A stretch of DNA of 64,000 nucleotides from assembly GCF_002288925.2 (NCBI RefSeq), contig NW_022098037.1:4252227-4316226 (forward strand). The letters run 5' to 3'. Positions 24,150 to 36,600 of the stretch are shown piece after piece. The stretch is from Delphinapterus leucas. Taxonomy: Eukaryota > Chordata > Mammalia > Artiodactyla > Monodontidae. Below the pieces are notes generated by a model, which was given only the letters and a program-made list of their open reading frames with translations, had not been told where the DNA came from and did no database searches. A program made the position numbers and the translations under genes. Position 1 is the first letter of the stretch, and each line of letters opens with the position of its first letter.

Positions 24150-24475
24150 TGGTCATGTTTGTAACCCTCTCCTCTTTCCATGCTCTCTAACTCCAATTAA
24201 TCCTTCAACACCCGACCCAGACAACCATTTTCTTTTTTTTTCCCTAAGCCTTCCTGATCTGGCTCCCCCAGCTGAGTAAGGTGCACCCCGCGTTGTCCAC
24301 ACCATGCTTCTCTCTGTGCTAGAGCACAACACCATGTGCCTGTTTACTTGTCTGTCTCTCCCATGAATCCATAGACTCTTTGAATACAGGGATGGTCCAA
24401 AACGTTATGGCAAATAACACAGTGCCTGGCATATAGAGCTCTTGCTTAACCAATATTTGTCTGTTCAGTTGGACG
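24150..24475 (+). repeat. LINE L2 3'-end fragment
   Basis: 'gagcacaacaccatgtgcct', 'actctttgaatacagggatg' and 'cagtgcctggcatatagagc' are words of the L2 3' end, in the forward direction. Confidence 0.65.
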
Positions 24476-24999
24476 GACGTTGGTGCTGAGAAGTCCCCAT
24501 TTTGCAATTCTGGTTTCCAGTTTTTACAAGCTGGTTAAGAACAAAAGGGACTCTATCACAAATCCCAGGAGAATCATGACAAATGCTTAGCTCCAGTTCA
24601 GAAAGAAGAAGGACTATTTATAGCTCAGGGGCTCAACATGACCTAGACTTAATTTTTCCTCATGGCTTAGATTTGTAGAACTAAAGACTGGAAGGACCCT
24701 TGGAGATCATTTAGTCTAGGCTTTGCAAAGTGGTGGCCTTGAGATATGTTTTATTTGACACATTATTATTTGTATTTTCATTAGAACACCTTTAGGCAGA
24801 ACATTTACTCTTTATTTCTCCACTTTCTGCACCATATCCTATCATAATATACCACTTCACTCATTTATATCAACCGCCTGACCTTTCAAATGAGTATCTC
24901 AAATGAGTATGAGATGTCTGGTTTTAGTCCTACCCATATTTTGATTTCCTTTACAGCAAACCTCCTCAAGTCTGTACTGTGGTCCCCAATTCTCTCATT

Positions 25000-26110
25000 A
25001 ACTCATTCTAGTCAGCTGTCATTCCACCCTCTACTGATGTGTCAAGATGACCAATGACCTCCACCTTGCGAAACTCAGTTTCCAGCTCTGACCTGAGACC
25101 CTCCTCCTTGATTTTCAGGACCACATTCTCCTTGTTTTCCTCCTACTTCTCTGGCCTCACTTTCTGTCCTCTTAATTTCTGTCCTCTTAATTCCTCTTCA
25201 TACTTTCGACCTCTAAATATCAGACGGCCCAAGGTGCAGATCTTGGTCTGCTTCTTTTCTCAATCTATACTCACTCCTTGGGGATCTTGTACAGGCTCAT
25301 GGCCTTACAGACGGTCAACATACTTACACTTCCTTAACATACATCTCCAGCCCACTTGGCTGTCTAGCAGGTCCGCCAAACTTATTATGTCAAAACATAA
25401 ACTCCTGATTTCCACCCCCAATCTGCTCTTCTTACAGTCTTCCTCATGTCTTTTAAGGGTACATCCACCCTGTCAGTTACTCAGGCCAAAATCCATGGGG
25501 TTGTCCCTCATTGCTTTCTATTTTTTGCCATATACAAATTCTCAGCAAACACTTCTTCACTCAAATCCTCCAGCACCCAGTGCTTTCAGAATAAAAGCCA
25601 AAGAACATCTTCACTGTGGCCTACAGAGGCCTTGCTATTCTACCCCTGCTTTTATTTGACCTCTTTTCCTACTACTGTCCCCCTTATTGACCTGCTTCAA
25701 CCACACTGGTCTCCCTGCTGTTCACTGAACACTCCAGGTCTGCCTCTGACTCAAGGTCTTGGCATTTGCTGTTCCTTCTGCCTGGAACATACCCAGCCCC
25801 AACGTTCCCCCATCCCCCAGGTCTCTCCATGACTATGCAAATGAACCTTCTCACTGGGGCTTTCCTAGGCACCTCCTGTTTAAAAATGACTCCCCTACAC
25901 CAGGATTCTGTGGCCCTCCTACTCCATCCCTTTCTGTTTGACTTTTCGCTAAAGCATTTTATTACCCATTAACATACTATATGTTTTATTTATTTTGTTT
26001 GTTTGTCTATCTTTTCCTACTAGAATGTATGCTCAGTGAGGTTAGGAATTTTGTCTTTCTTGTTCACTGCTATATCCTCAGCATCAAAATAGTGCTTAGA
26101 ATATAGAAGG
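25000..26110 (+). repeat. LINE L2, 3' part of ORF2 and 3' end
   Basis: A long degraded L2 stretch, including 'gaccaatgacctccaccttg', the region around 25,560-25,720 and the 3' end 'cactgctatatcctcagcat' followed by 'atagtgcttagaatatagaa'. Open frames of 201 and 128 codons here are remnants or chance within L2. They contain no intact reverse-transcriptase motif that I can see. Confidence 0.75.
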
Positions 26111-26114
26111 GACT

Positions 26115-26543
26115 TGTTATGGGTTGAATTTTGTTCCCCCCTCCCATTCATATGTTGAAATCCTAACCCTCTGTACCTCAGAATGTGACCTTATTTGGAA
26201 TTAGGGTCATCCAGGTGTAATTAGTTAAGATGAGTTGGAGCAGGGTAGACTCCTAATCCAGTATGACTGGTGTCCTTATGAAAAGAATGCCATGTGAAGA
26301 GAAAGAGACAAGCATAGAAGGAAGATGATGTGAAGAGACACAGGGAGGAGATGACCATCTTTTCCAAGCCAAGGAGAGAGCTCTGGAGCAGACACTTCCC
26401 TCACAGACCTCAGAAGGAGCCCAGATTGCTGACAACTTGATTTTGGACTTCTTGTTTCCAGAACTGTGAGACAGTAGAATTCTGGTTTTTTAAGCCACCC
26501 AGTTGGTGGTACTTTGTTATGGTAGCCCTAGCAAACTAAGACA
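26115..26543 (+). mobile_element. Solitary LTR of the MLT1 (MaLR) type
   Basis: It begins tgttatgggttgaat, continues 'cattcatatgttgaaatcct' and 'gaatgtgaccttatttggaa', and ends 'tttgttatggtagccctagc' then 'aaactaagaca'. This is the standard start and end of a MaLR-type LTR, old endogenous-retrovirus-like elements without coding capacity. The 5 bp on each side are ggact (26,110-26,114) and gtact (26,544-26,548), a TSD with one mismatch. No internal region is present, so it is a recombined solo LTR. Confidence 0.8.
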
Positions 26544-26548
26544 GTACT

Positions 26549-27529
26549 CAAAAATATACTCAAGGAAAATGCCTGGATGAATAAATGAGTGAATTAATTT
26601 TTCCAGTGAAAAAAACTGAAGCACAGTGAGGTGAAGTAACTAACCAGCAACACAGTGGTGAACTGGCAGAATCAAGATCCAGCTTTCCCATCTCCCCATC
26701 CAGCTCTCAGTCACCACAACTAGATGCAACTTCAGTCTGGAGCTCTCTCACCAGGTCTTGGGTCTCATCTTCTCTGCTTTCCTACTTAACACCCCTCCTG
26801 TCATCACATATCCTGGATGCACTGTGGCTGGACAATTACTGTGTCTTTGCTAATTGTTCTGATCTCCTCTCAGAAGAAAGCCCTGTGCATGACTCTTTCA
26901 TTATTCAGGAAGCAACAAAAATTATAGTCATAATACATAGGAAAAAAGAATGATTCACTGCTGAGCCATTGAGCCACAGGGAGCAATGCGAGGTTTCGGG
27001 CAGACAATCAGCTAAGATAAGTCACAATGATGTCACAGCAGAATATACAAATACCTCAGTGCGCTGAGCCAAAAGAACATCACAATGAAATCAGCTTACT
27101 GCTGTGTCCTCTTTACTACACCCGTGAAGAGCTGCTCTCCATTCTGACAGCCACACTTACGGAAAGGCAATAAAAGGAGATGGTGGGAGGTGGCAATCTA
27201 TCCAACATATTCCATGGAGGAAGAAATGATTTCAAATTGCTACAGTGTAAATGAACATTAGTCACATAGAAACATTCTGAAAGAGGTCAAACGTGTTTGG
27301 ACACTTACCAAACAGGTCAGGGACAGTGTCTTCTTTTCCGAATGGAATTACAGTGAGACATGGGGCATGAAAAACTGATGAGGGCCATCAGGGATGATAT
27401 TCAGAATATTTAACAAAACAGAGACAGCGCAGGCCATCAACTGGCCAGCAGAGCCTTATCAGTACGCGGTAGTTGAACCTGGTCCTTGGTGAAACTCACT
27501 TGGCTAGAATAGCAGAAATACTCTTAACC
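26549..27529. other. Unannotated stretch
   Basis: A short MIR-like piece ('gaagcacagtgaggtgaagt' onward) lies at about 26,610-26,700. Otherwise I see no gene and no confident repeat. Confidence 0.4.
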
Positions 27530-27865
27530 CCTTTGACCCCTGGTTTAGTTTATTAATCACAGAGTGAGATATCACCATCCATTTCTCAGTGCTATTACAA
27601 AGATTAAGAGATCATGTGTGTGAAAATGTTCGGTACATATCAGGCCCTCAATAATAACAGCAAATATTTGTATGTCATTATAAACCACGTATTGGCAAAT
27701 GCTAATTTACTTAACCCTTACAACAATCCTAAGATTCAACTATTATTATAACCATCTTACAGATGGAGAAACTGATGTATAGAGAGGTTATGCAACTTTC
27801 TCAATGTCACACAGCTCACAAGTGGCAAGACTGGGCTTTGGACCCAGGCAGTCTGGATCCCAGGT
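27530..27865 (+). repeat. Two adjoining MIR-family fragments
   Basis: The first (to about 27,655) has 'tcatgtgtgtgaaaatgttc' and 'aggccctcaataataacagc'. The second has 'aacccttacaacaatcctaa', 'gatggagaaactgatgtata' and 'gtcacacagctcacaagtgg'. Confidence 0.7.
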
Positions 27866-29424
27866 CCTCAATATTCATCCTACGTCACCCTCATAAGTGT
27901 CAGGGCCCTCCCTGCCCAGTCTATGCTCCAGGGAGCCAGTGCCACTGCAAATCCAAAGTTTCACTGACTCAATGCCTCAAATGAAAGTGGACAGTACATC
28001 ACTGTCTGGTGCCCAGTGATTTAGCCTTTCTTTCTATGTCTCTTCAGCCCCCATGTGCATGAAGAGGGGAAAAAACAAAACCCAGTCAAATTAATACAAA
28101 AAGTAAGATCATGAGTTTGGGAGACTTTTGTTTGGTTTTTTTATTTAGTATCAGCTGAACGACACGAAGCGTTCAGAGTGAGGAGTTATTTATCCCAGCT
28201 AACGAATCTCCTGATAATATAAACGTCTTACAGCTCTGAGCTTAGCGAGTAGCTCTTGTCTGGGGGCCACTTAGTGAAGCAAATCCTGCGTGAACAAAGG
28301 AGGAATGAGACTTGGGAGAAAGAGGAGCGGAGGAGGGTGAGAGTGAACACTTGTTGAACAGCTACCTCACGCCAGGCGTCACATTATTTCCATTAATTCT
28401 TTTAACAGCTCAATCATTCAACAAACGTGTACTGAATGCCAGGCACCATAATAGGTGCTGGGGTTACCAGATTAAACAAATCTTGGCCCCTGCCCTTCTT
28501 TGCAAAATGAAGAGAGAAAATAAGCAGAGCAGCTATTCAAATTCAGCGTAGTGTTATTTTAACGTCAGTATACACAGGCAGTGGAACTATGCTACACAGG
28601 CCAAGATGGCACCGGGTGTGTTTACAGTCCCCACATAAAGGACTCTTTCCTGACAGGGCAGCTGTGTTCTGGGCTACGTGATGCCACCACTGCTCCTCCC
28701 TGCTGCCCTCCTGACCTCTTCACAGAGAAGGTGGTAAATTGGCTAAATGAGTGAGATTCTCTCCCGCAGGAGTTTATATTTGGAGGCAGAGATAGAGTCA
28801 GTTATTTGGTTGTAAGGACAGAAACGGAGGAGATAATAAAAAATGACTCCGAAGTAGAGTAGAAGGAAGCCCGGGGGGGACCGGGTGCAAGCAGAAGTCC
28901 TAAGTAAGCAGACGTTATGAGTAAACAGAAGCTGTGAGGCACAGCTTGAACTCTTAGAAAGGGTCAGTAACCCTCAGTTCTTAAGCTGGATCTGTACTGA
29001 TTTACAATGGGACACTTAAACAACGCTGTACCTCCTGGACTCTAACACCCACTTTCCAATTGCTTGTCTTTCAAAACTATCTAATTAGATTTCTTAAAAA
29101 AGAGAACTCTTTGTCATTTGGGAGAAATTTTTCTTCTCTTTTTTCAGGTTGTCCTTATTTAGCGCCCAGGGTAACTTCAACTTATATTTTTAGCAGATCT
29201 TTTTCAAAGTGTGCTGACTGGAAGGAAGCTAGTTTGTGAAGTAGTTGACTATATTTCGAACTCAGCTGTTAGTGTATATAACACAACACCAAGTTCCAGA
29301 GGAGAGTAGAGGCACACTCTAAAAAGTGACCACACTGTAGATTTTCCATTTCAACAATGGGAAACTTTAGGAATTGGAGAAAGTCTACTAATTCAACATC
29401 CAACTCCCGGAAAGTAATGATGTA
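27866..29424. other. Unannotated stretch with one short old-repeat piece
   Basis: Positions 28,400-28,520 ('aatcattcaacaaacgtgta', 'caggcaccataataggtgct') carry a short old repeat also seen near 31,800 and 59,900. No exon is supported. Confidence 0.4.
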
Positions 29425-29880
29425 TTACTTTTCTGGGGCTGCCATAACAAAGTACCACAAGCTGGGTGGCTTAAACAAAATAGAAATTTATGGTCTCACA
29501 GTTATGGAGTTTAGAAGTCCAAGAAGTGTTGGCACACCCCTTCTGAGGGTTGTGAGAGAAAATCTGTTCCGTGCTTTTTGATTAGCTTTTTGTGCTCTGC
29601 TGGCAACCTTCGGCATTCCTTGATTTGTAGCACCATCACCTCCATCTCTGCTTTAATTGTCACAGAATATTCTCCCTCTGTGCATGTCTATCTATAAACT
29701 TCCCCTTTTTATAAAAGGACACCAGTCATATTGGAACAGGGCCCACTCCAGTTACCACAGTGTAACTCAATTATATCTGTAAAGAACATATTTTCAAATA
29801 AAGTTACATTCTGAGGGGCTGGAGGTTAAGACTTCAACACAGGAATTTGGGGGGACACATTTCAACCCATAATAGGTATG
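29425..29880 (+). repeat. Old MER-type repeat, same family as 57.6-58.3 kb
   Basis: 'tctggggctgccataacaaa' then 'gtaccacaagctgggtggct' mirrors 'tatggctgctataacaagtt' then 'actacaaaatt' near 57,590. The right end has 'ggaacagggcccactccagt' and 'gacacatttcaacccataat'. The family is common in mammals, but I cannot name it with certainty. Confidence 0.6.
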
Positions 29881-30210
29881 TAATACAATATTTATTGTAC
29901 CAATTCCTCTGACACATTGGATAGAATACAGGCATCTGGGAAAACAAACAGTGTTTCAATCCTAGCTCTTATTAGACCTGGAACATTGTGAAACTTCCCT
30001 GAACCTGTTTCCTTGTCAGTAATAAAAGAGCTGGGTTATGGTAAGGATTTATTCATCAATTCAACAAATGACTGCACACTAATGACTGCACACTCTTATC
30101 AGAATAACCTGGGAGATAATAGTGCTAACCTAAGTATTAGTAAATAAAATTAAAATGTAATGGAAGTATTTTTGTTAAATAGATTTTTATTAATAGGATG
30201 TATTTCTATG

Positions 30211-30272
30211 TTTATGATATAACTATTTACATTTGACAGGCTTTATGATATAACTATTTACATTTGACAGGC
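30211..30272. repeat. Exact 31-bp tandem duplication
   Basis: The unit starting tttatgatataactattt occurs at 30,211-30,241 and again, identically, at 30,242-30,272. It is a recent local duplication, because the two copies have not diverged. Confidence 0.9.
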
Positions 30273-30464
30273 TTTTGGAGTATTTCAGATTTGGTACCAT
30301 ATTTTGCTTGTGTAGAGAGATGATAGAAACTCCTAGTATTCTATCACTTAATGGCTCTCCAAACTTTCAAAGATATAAAAAATAGCCTGGACATGCAATA
30401 CGCTTATAAATGGAGTAGACTCAATGGATCAATCCATGTTTTTTTCCTTAATATAGATGAAACA

Positions 30465-30502
30465 GTAACTACAGTTTGTTTGTGTAACTACAGTTTGTTT
30501 AT
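30465..30502. repeat. 19-bp tandem duplication
   Basis: gtaactacagtttgtttgt (30,465-30,483) is followed by a near-identical copy ending in a (30,484-30,502). Confidence 0.85.
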
Positions 30503-31559
30503 GTAAACTTAACGTTTACTTTTTGGAATATGTGATCCACTTTGAAACCAAGTAAAAAAATCATGAATCGATACTTCAGGAGAATTAGTAATATTTCACC
30601 ATTCACTAAATTTGATGTTTTATTAGCTGGACCATGCTTCCTACAACACTGCATTAGAAAGAAATATCTTTTTAGGCTGGGAAATATGCCAGGGAGAAAA
30701 CTCATCATTTAGAATTAGAAGCTTCTCAAAATCTCCTTTCCCAAACATTTGCCTTTCCTGGGATCAGGGAACCTTGTTCTCCCTGATAAGGTGTTTCTTA
30801 GAAGAATCTGTAAGGCAGATTCTGTAAGGATTTTAAACTTTAAAAAATTATTGTTAACTTTCACAGTGGAGTGCTCGTTTCCCAAGAAATCATACACAAA
30901 TTTCCATATTTATGGTTAGTGCAGAGTGGAGGTTCTGGAGATCCTTTCTTAGTCTGCTTTTCCTGTGATTTAGAGGGGGTCATGCCCAAGAGATGTCTGT
31001 AGATCCCCAGGGCTCACTGAAACACAGTTTGAAAGCCACTGTGTTGGAGCTTGTTCTACAGAGGCATGAAGGCATCTTACCAAGCATGTCTTCTACACCC
31101 TATCTGATATTATAAAGTAAGCATCACAGAAGGGGAAATCAAGAAAGAGAAAGGGAACAATATTTGTACATGTGTCCTGTGATTCACCTGGGAACTCTGG
31201 CAGACTATGATTTCTGATGACCACACACATTAGGCAGGGAGGATTTAGTTTTAAAAACTGAGTTTAGGACACACGTATCAGTTTCTCTAGGGAGTACTCA
31301 CTGATTCTACAAATTGTGTTGTGAAGCTCCTGCTTTTACTTCCATAGTCACCTGTTGTTGCACTGATAATCTGTATTGTATGGATAATTTTGCTTATTAG
31401 TTGGATCCTCTAGTAAGCAAACTCATTGGGGATAGGGGCCATGACTTATTCATTTTTATATCCTCAGTGCCTAATCCAGTAGCTGGATAATAATAAAAAC
31501 AGCAATAAAAATTATTAATGGATTAATAATAACTGGTTCATAATTAACAATATTTTTAT
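30503..31559. other. Unannotated AT-rich stretch
   Basis: A short DNA-transposon-like piece ('aaacacagtttgaaagccac') lies near 31,010-31,050. An L2 3'-end-like piece ('ggataggggccatgacttat') lies at about 31,410-31,490. No gene is supported. Confidence 0.4.
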
Positions 31560-31920
31560 CATTTTAAAAGCACCTGGCAATTTGAGCACAGTGCCAGACA
31601 CTGTTCTATGTAGTCCATATATGGTATCTTATTTAATCCTCACCCAACCCAATGAAATAGATCCTATTACCAGCATCTCATTTCATAGATGAGAAAACTG
31701 TGGCATGGAGAGGTGGAACAACTTGCCCTGATGTCATGCAGCTCAGTGGAGAAGCCAAATTTCAAACCCAGGAAGCCTGTTCTTCCTAATCTGTTGTATG
31801 ATATCATTCAACAATATTTTCTGAAGACTCTCCATGTGCCAGACACTGTTCCAGGAACTGAGGAACATGGTGATCAAAACCAAGTCCTTGTTTTTGTGGA
31901 GTTTACACAGTGACAGGCTT
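31560..31920 (+). repeat. MIR-family fragment followed by another old repeat
   Basis: 31,560-31,780 reads as MIR ('tatctcatttaatcctcacc' type words, 'gatgagaaaactgtggcatg'). 31,795-31,920 carries 'tgtgccagacactgttccag', the old repeat shared with 28.4 and 59.9 kb. Confidence 0.6.
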
Positions 31921-31963
31921 TCTAAATATGTGCATAGTAAATAATTTATTAAATGAGTGAATT

Positions 31964-31978
31964 AAAGATTATCTTTCT
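31964..31978. repeat. Left TSD of the 31.98-33.34 kb L1
   Basis: aaagattatctttct corresponds to aaagattacatttct at 33,341-33,355, giving 13 of 15 identical. The differences fit an older insertion. Confidence 0.7.
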
Positions 31979-33340
31979 AAATTGGACAGCCACATGTAAA
32001 TCAATGAAGTTAGAACACACCTTCACACCACACACAAAAATGAACTCAAAATAGCTTAAAGACTTAAATATATATCAGACATGACACCATAGACTCCTAG
32101 AAGAGAACATAGGCAAAACATTCTCTGACATAAATCATACCAATATTTTCTTGGGTCAGTCTCCCAAGGGAATAGAAATAAAAACAAAAGTAAACAAATG
32201 GAATTATTTTAAAAAATAAACAAATTGGACCTAACCAAACTTACAAGTTTTTGTACAGCAAAGGAAACCATAAAAAAAAAAAAATGAAAAGACAACCTAC
32301 GGAATGGGAGAAAATGTTTGCAAATGATGCAACTGACAAAAGCTTAATTTCCAAAATATACAAACAGCTCATACAACTCAACAACAAAAAAACAAACAAC
32401 CCAATCGAAAAAAGGGCAGAAGACCTTAATAGACATTTCTCCAAAAAAGACATACAGGTGGCCAACAGGCACATAAAAAGATGCTCAACATCACTAATTA
32501 TTAGAGAAATGCAAATCAAAACTAAAATGAGGTATCACCTCACACTGACCAGAATGGGCCATCATTAAAAAGTCTACAGATAACAAATGCTGGAGAGGGT
32601 GTGGAGAAAAGGGAACCCTCCTACACTGTTGGTGAGAATGTATTAATAAATTGGTACAGCCACTATGGAGAACATTATGGAGGTTCCTTAAAAAACTAAA
32701 AATAGAGGTACCATATAATCCTGCAATCCTACTCCTGGGCATATATCTGTAGAAAACTCTAATTTTTCTGAAAATACACACGCACCCCAATGTTGATAGC
32801 AGCACTATTTACAGTAGCCAAGGCATGGAAGCAACTTAAATGTCCACCAACAGATGAATGGATAAACAAGATGTGTTATATATACACAATGGGATTCTAC
32901 TCAGCCACAAAAAATAATGAAATAATGCCATTTGCAGCAATATGGATGGAACTAGAGATTACCATACTAAGTGAAGTAAGTCAGAAAGAGAAACAAATAC
33001 CATATGATACCTACCACTTATATGTGTAATCTACTATATGAACTTATCTACGAAATAGAAACAGACTCACAGACATAGAGAACAGACTTGTTGTCAAGGG
33101 GAAGTGGGGAGGGATGGGCTGGGAGTTCGTGATTAGCAGATGCAAACTATTCTATATAGAATGGATAAACAACAAGGTCCCACTGTATAGCACAGGGAAC
33201 TATATTCAATATCCTGTGATAAACCATAATGGAAAAGAATATGATAAATAATGTATATATAACTGAATCACTTTGCTGTACACCAGAAACTAACACAACA
33301 TTGTAAATCAACTATACTTCAATAAAAGAAATTTTTTTTA
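31979..33340 (+). mobile_element. 5'-truncated older L1, 3' 1.36 kb
   Basis: It starts within the ORF2 C-terminal region and ends with an AATAAA-containing 3' end ('cttcaataaaagaaattttt'). It is clearly more diverged than the copy at 43.4 kb: the ORF2 remnant is broken into pieces (32,251-32,568 and 32,790-33,029), and the 3' untranslated region is a different type ('gctgtacaccagaaactaac'). A TSD is visible on both sides. Confidence 0.88.
32251..33029 (+). pseudogene. Remnant of the L1 ORF2 C-terminal region
   Basis: Two open pieces match the L1 ORF2 C-terminus. The first (32,251-32,568) has [20 protein letters not shown] and [20 protein letters not shown]. The second (32,790-33,029) has [19 protein letters not shown] and the ending SEVSQKEKQ. 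Frameshifts and stops separate them, including a break in the cysteine motif region around 32,590-32,660. It comes from a 5'-truncated copy and never had a full ORF2. It is not functional. Confidence 0.85.
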
Positions 33341-33355
33341 AAAGATTACATTTCT
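33341..33355. repeat. TSD shared by the L1 and the following SINE
   Basis: aaagattacatttct is at once the right TSD of the L1 (left copy 31,964-31,978) and the left TSD of the SINE (right copy aaagattacgtttct at 33,565-33,579). Confidence 0.8.
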
Positions 33356-33564
33356 GGGCCTCCCTGGTGGCGCAGTGGTTGGGAGTCCGCCTGCCGATGC
33401 AGGGGACACGGGTTCGTGCCCTGGTCTGGGAGGATCCCACATGCCGCGGAGCGGCTGGGCCCGTGAGCCATGGCCGCTGGGCCTGCGCGTCCGGAGCCTG
33501 TGCTCCCCAACGGGAGAGGCCACGACAGTGAGAGGCCCGCGTACCGCCAAAAAAAAAAAAAAAA
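33356..33564 (+). mobile_element. CHR-type tRNA-derived SINE, cetacean form
   Basis: It starts gggcctccctggtgg. The tRNA-like polymerase III promoter boxes are visible: A box tggcgcagtggtt at 33,368-33,380 and B box ggttcgtgcc at 33,411-33,420. The unrelated 3' part ends in a long A-tail. The TSD pair differs at one base. The open frames over it on both strands are not genes. Confidence 0.95.
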
Positions 33565-33579
33565 AAAGATTACGTTTCT

Positions 33580-33695
33580 ATTTTTACTATCATTTCACAG
33601 ATGAGGTGACTAAATCTCAGGGAGCCAAGGAACTCTTTTAAGGTAACAAAATTAATCTGTAGTAGAGCCTGATTCAAACTCACTTCCATAATCCC
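33580..33695 (+). repeat. MIR-family fragment
   Basis: 'catttcacagatgaggtgac', 'taaatctcagggagccaagg' and 'cctgattcaaactcacttcc' follow the MIR 3' half just beyond the SINE TSD. Confidence 0.6.
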
Positions 33696-36600
33696 TGATC
33701 CCTTGCCTTCAAGTCACTCTATCTAAACTATCCAAAGCAATCCACACTTATTAGATGGGTTTTATTTTCAGAAGATTCTCAGGGATAGGGATAGAGATTT
33801 CAGAGCATCTGCTTTGCCTCTAACTAAACTTTGCTTTATAAGTATTTGCTTATACTAAGTCTGTTTCTTCTTATTTGATGCTCTGGGGTCTGTGACTTCC
33901 TTACAACTTTTAACATGTACACCAGCCTGGCCCAAGTGCTAGATGGATGAATGAAAGTCGTCCTATGATGCATACTGGGAAACGCAGTGAGATACATCAT
34001 GCCTATCTCTGCCTACTCTGTTTTAGCTTCTCTGCAAATTTCACACCTTGGAGAACAGAGGAATAAAAGCACACTGTTCACTCAGATTGTTTGAAGAAGG
34101 CACTTTCAGATGTGTTTCAAAGGCTGGGCTTCTAGATCTGGATAAAAATCTGCCAGCTGTTGGGGCTGTTGTCTGATGAGTGTGGAGACGTATCTACTCC
34201 AAAAAGCCACGAGTATTACTAAGCACACAGAACACTTAAATCCTGGTCCACTTACCTTATCAACTGCTTGCGGCCAGACACAGCTGGCTGACTTGCAATG
34301 AACCCTTGTTAGAAGTGTATCTTCAAACCATCTATCTCAATGCATACCTTATACCTGAAACTCTACTGCTTTACTGAGTGCTAAGATAATTACATTCCAC
34401 AAGAGTTAGACAGCAATTTCAGCTGCTTGTAGAAGCTGTGAATGGCAGCAAGTTAATACAAACTTCAATTTTCAAACAAGATCCAGGACATGTATATAAT
34501 GTACTTGGCTATTCCAGGGAGGCAAAAAATAATTACTAGGACTTGTTAAAAGTATTTCTTTATTCCTTCCCCGGCCATCAATTCTTTCTTTTCTCCTTTT
34601 TACATTCCCTTTCCCTCTCTCTCCTTCCTTCTTTCCTGTCTCCTCTCCCTTCATGCTTTCCATTTCTCAACAGACATTTAGGGAGCATTTACCACATGTC
34701 AGAGTTTATACCATATGCCATCATGAACCCAAGTACTGAGCTAATACAGTTCCTGACCTCAGCAAACTCAAAGTCTAGATAGAATCGCAAAGTTACCTGA
34801 TGGGGGAGGCTTGTAAACCTCTTTCTGTGAGAGCGGTTTGAAGGAACCATCTTAGATCTCTTGAATTCCTTCAATGATTTTCCTCTTTGCTTGACCACTG
34901 TTTATCCACTTGGGATTCATCCTGCTAGTCACATTACTGTATAATGTTATACTATCCCTTCAAGTAGCTCAGTGTGTTTTCTATAGATTCTGTCAATTGC
35001 TGTATTGTAATGAGGTTTTAAGGCAAATGCTTGACATTTAGGAGCCTTTTAATTATACAAGGAACACCATCTGAATCCCATTGTGCCATACCTACGTATT
35101 CTACCCTCCAACTCAAGAAGCAGAGAGGGTGGGGTGATTTGAGAAAGTTATTAGATGACCCACTGCTGGGATCCGTTTGCCTGCTTTGGTTGAGTCTGTT
35201 TAAAGACTATGCTCACCGAGGAAGTTAATTTGAGGAAAGTGATTGTAAATGAGGAGTATTTCCATCTATAAAGATGGCACCTATAAGGATTAATTTGAAA
35301 GGATCTTTTTGACATTTAGTATAGAACCGTCCTTTCAGTGAGCTTGAAGTTCTAGATTTTAATAAATTCCAGTCTGAACCAAATTTCTATACTTTTCAAG
35401 ATGGATCTTAAAGGAAACAACACCTGCAGAGCGAAAATATTTTCCTCCTATAACCTCAAGCAAATGTGAGGGATGTCTGGTATTGCAATTTTTTATTACT
35501 TCAAGATGTCAAGAAGGAAACAATGATTCAGTTAGTCCTTTCTTTCTGCACATTGAGAATTACTCTGCAATTGCTTGGTGCTGGTGTATCTACCCTCCAG
35601 TGGCATTTCTGCTTGAGCACGGTATTTTTCATTATTTAGAGTTTTCTGTAATTTTATTTTGTGATGTTAATATTTAATAATGTCATACCCCAAGAGGTAT
35701 CTTTGTGCAACTTTAAAATACACACATCTTGTCCTTTTAAATAACTTTAACCTTTTATTCCTCTCGTGCTCTGAATATAATGGAATCTATGTGCTTTTTA
35801 GTGAGGCTTTTTTGATCCCTGGTTCATAGCTGTCACTCATTGCAGGCTTTCCTTTGACAATACAAACCCCTGCTCCCTGTACATTGATTCTATTTACTTC
35901 ATCAGAAAGGTAAGTGTAACTATGTCACGGCGTAAAAAAAGGAATTAAATTGATACAATTCTCTCTTGAGATCTTAACATGAATGTTGTTGTATACACAC
36001 TTAAGTTCTGATTTATTTGTGGACTTTTTGTAAAAATAGAATTTTCTTAGAAATTCCTGGAAAAACATGGCCGTTCTTATTATGCATAATAGATTCCCCG
36101 AGAGTTCCTCAATGTCTGGGAGGAGCTTCAATACCAAAAGACGAACTATTGGTGCATGAAGCGAGGCTTTAGTTTGCTTGTTACAAAAAATTTAGTTGAT
36201 AAATCCAACATTCCTTAAAGGTTTAGTTTCCAGTGATTTTTGTTCTGAAATTCACACACAAATGCAAAAAAACATATTTCCTACTTGAATATAGTAGGCA
36301 TGCTATAAAAACAGAGTGAATTTGTAGAAACCACTTTTGGGTAAATGATAAAATTGTTGCTGACCACTTCATCACTGCTCCCAGCCACCAATCAATATTT
36401 GAAGGAAAACAAAATCTACCTTTGACAATGGAGGGAAAGTAGGGCTTTGTTTCTTTATTAAGAGAAAGCAGAGCCTGACACAGTTATCATTTAGTTCCCT
36501 AAATAATAGCCGTTTCTCATTTTTCATCTTCCCTACTTTTATCAGAGCCATTTATTTTCTTTTAATGCCTTCCTTCTCCTTGTCCTTTTTTGTTCTTAAT

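Noticed and set aside
25054..25659. 201-codon frame as a host gene
   Set aside because: It lies within a degraded L2 with an L2 3' end downstream and has no splice signals.
33356..33564. tRNA gene suggested by A and B box motifs
   Set aside because: The boxes belong to a tRNA-derived SINE head with an A-tail and TSD; there is no tRNA fold.
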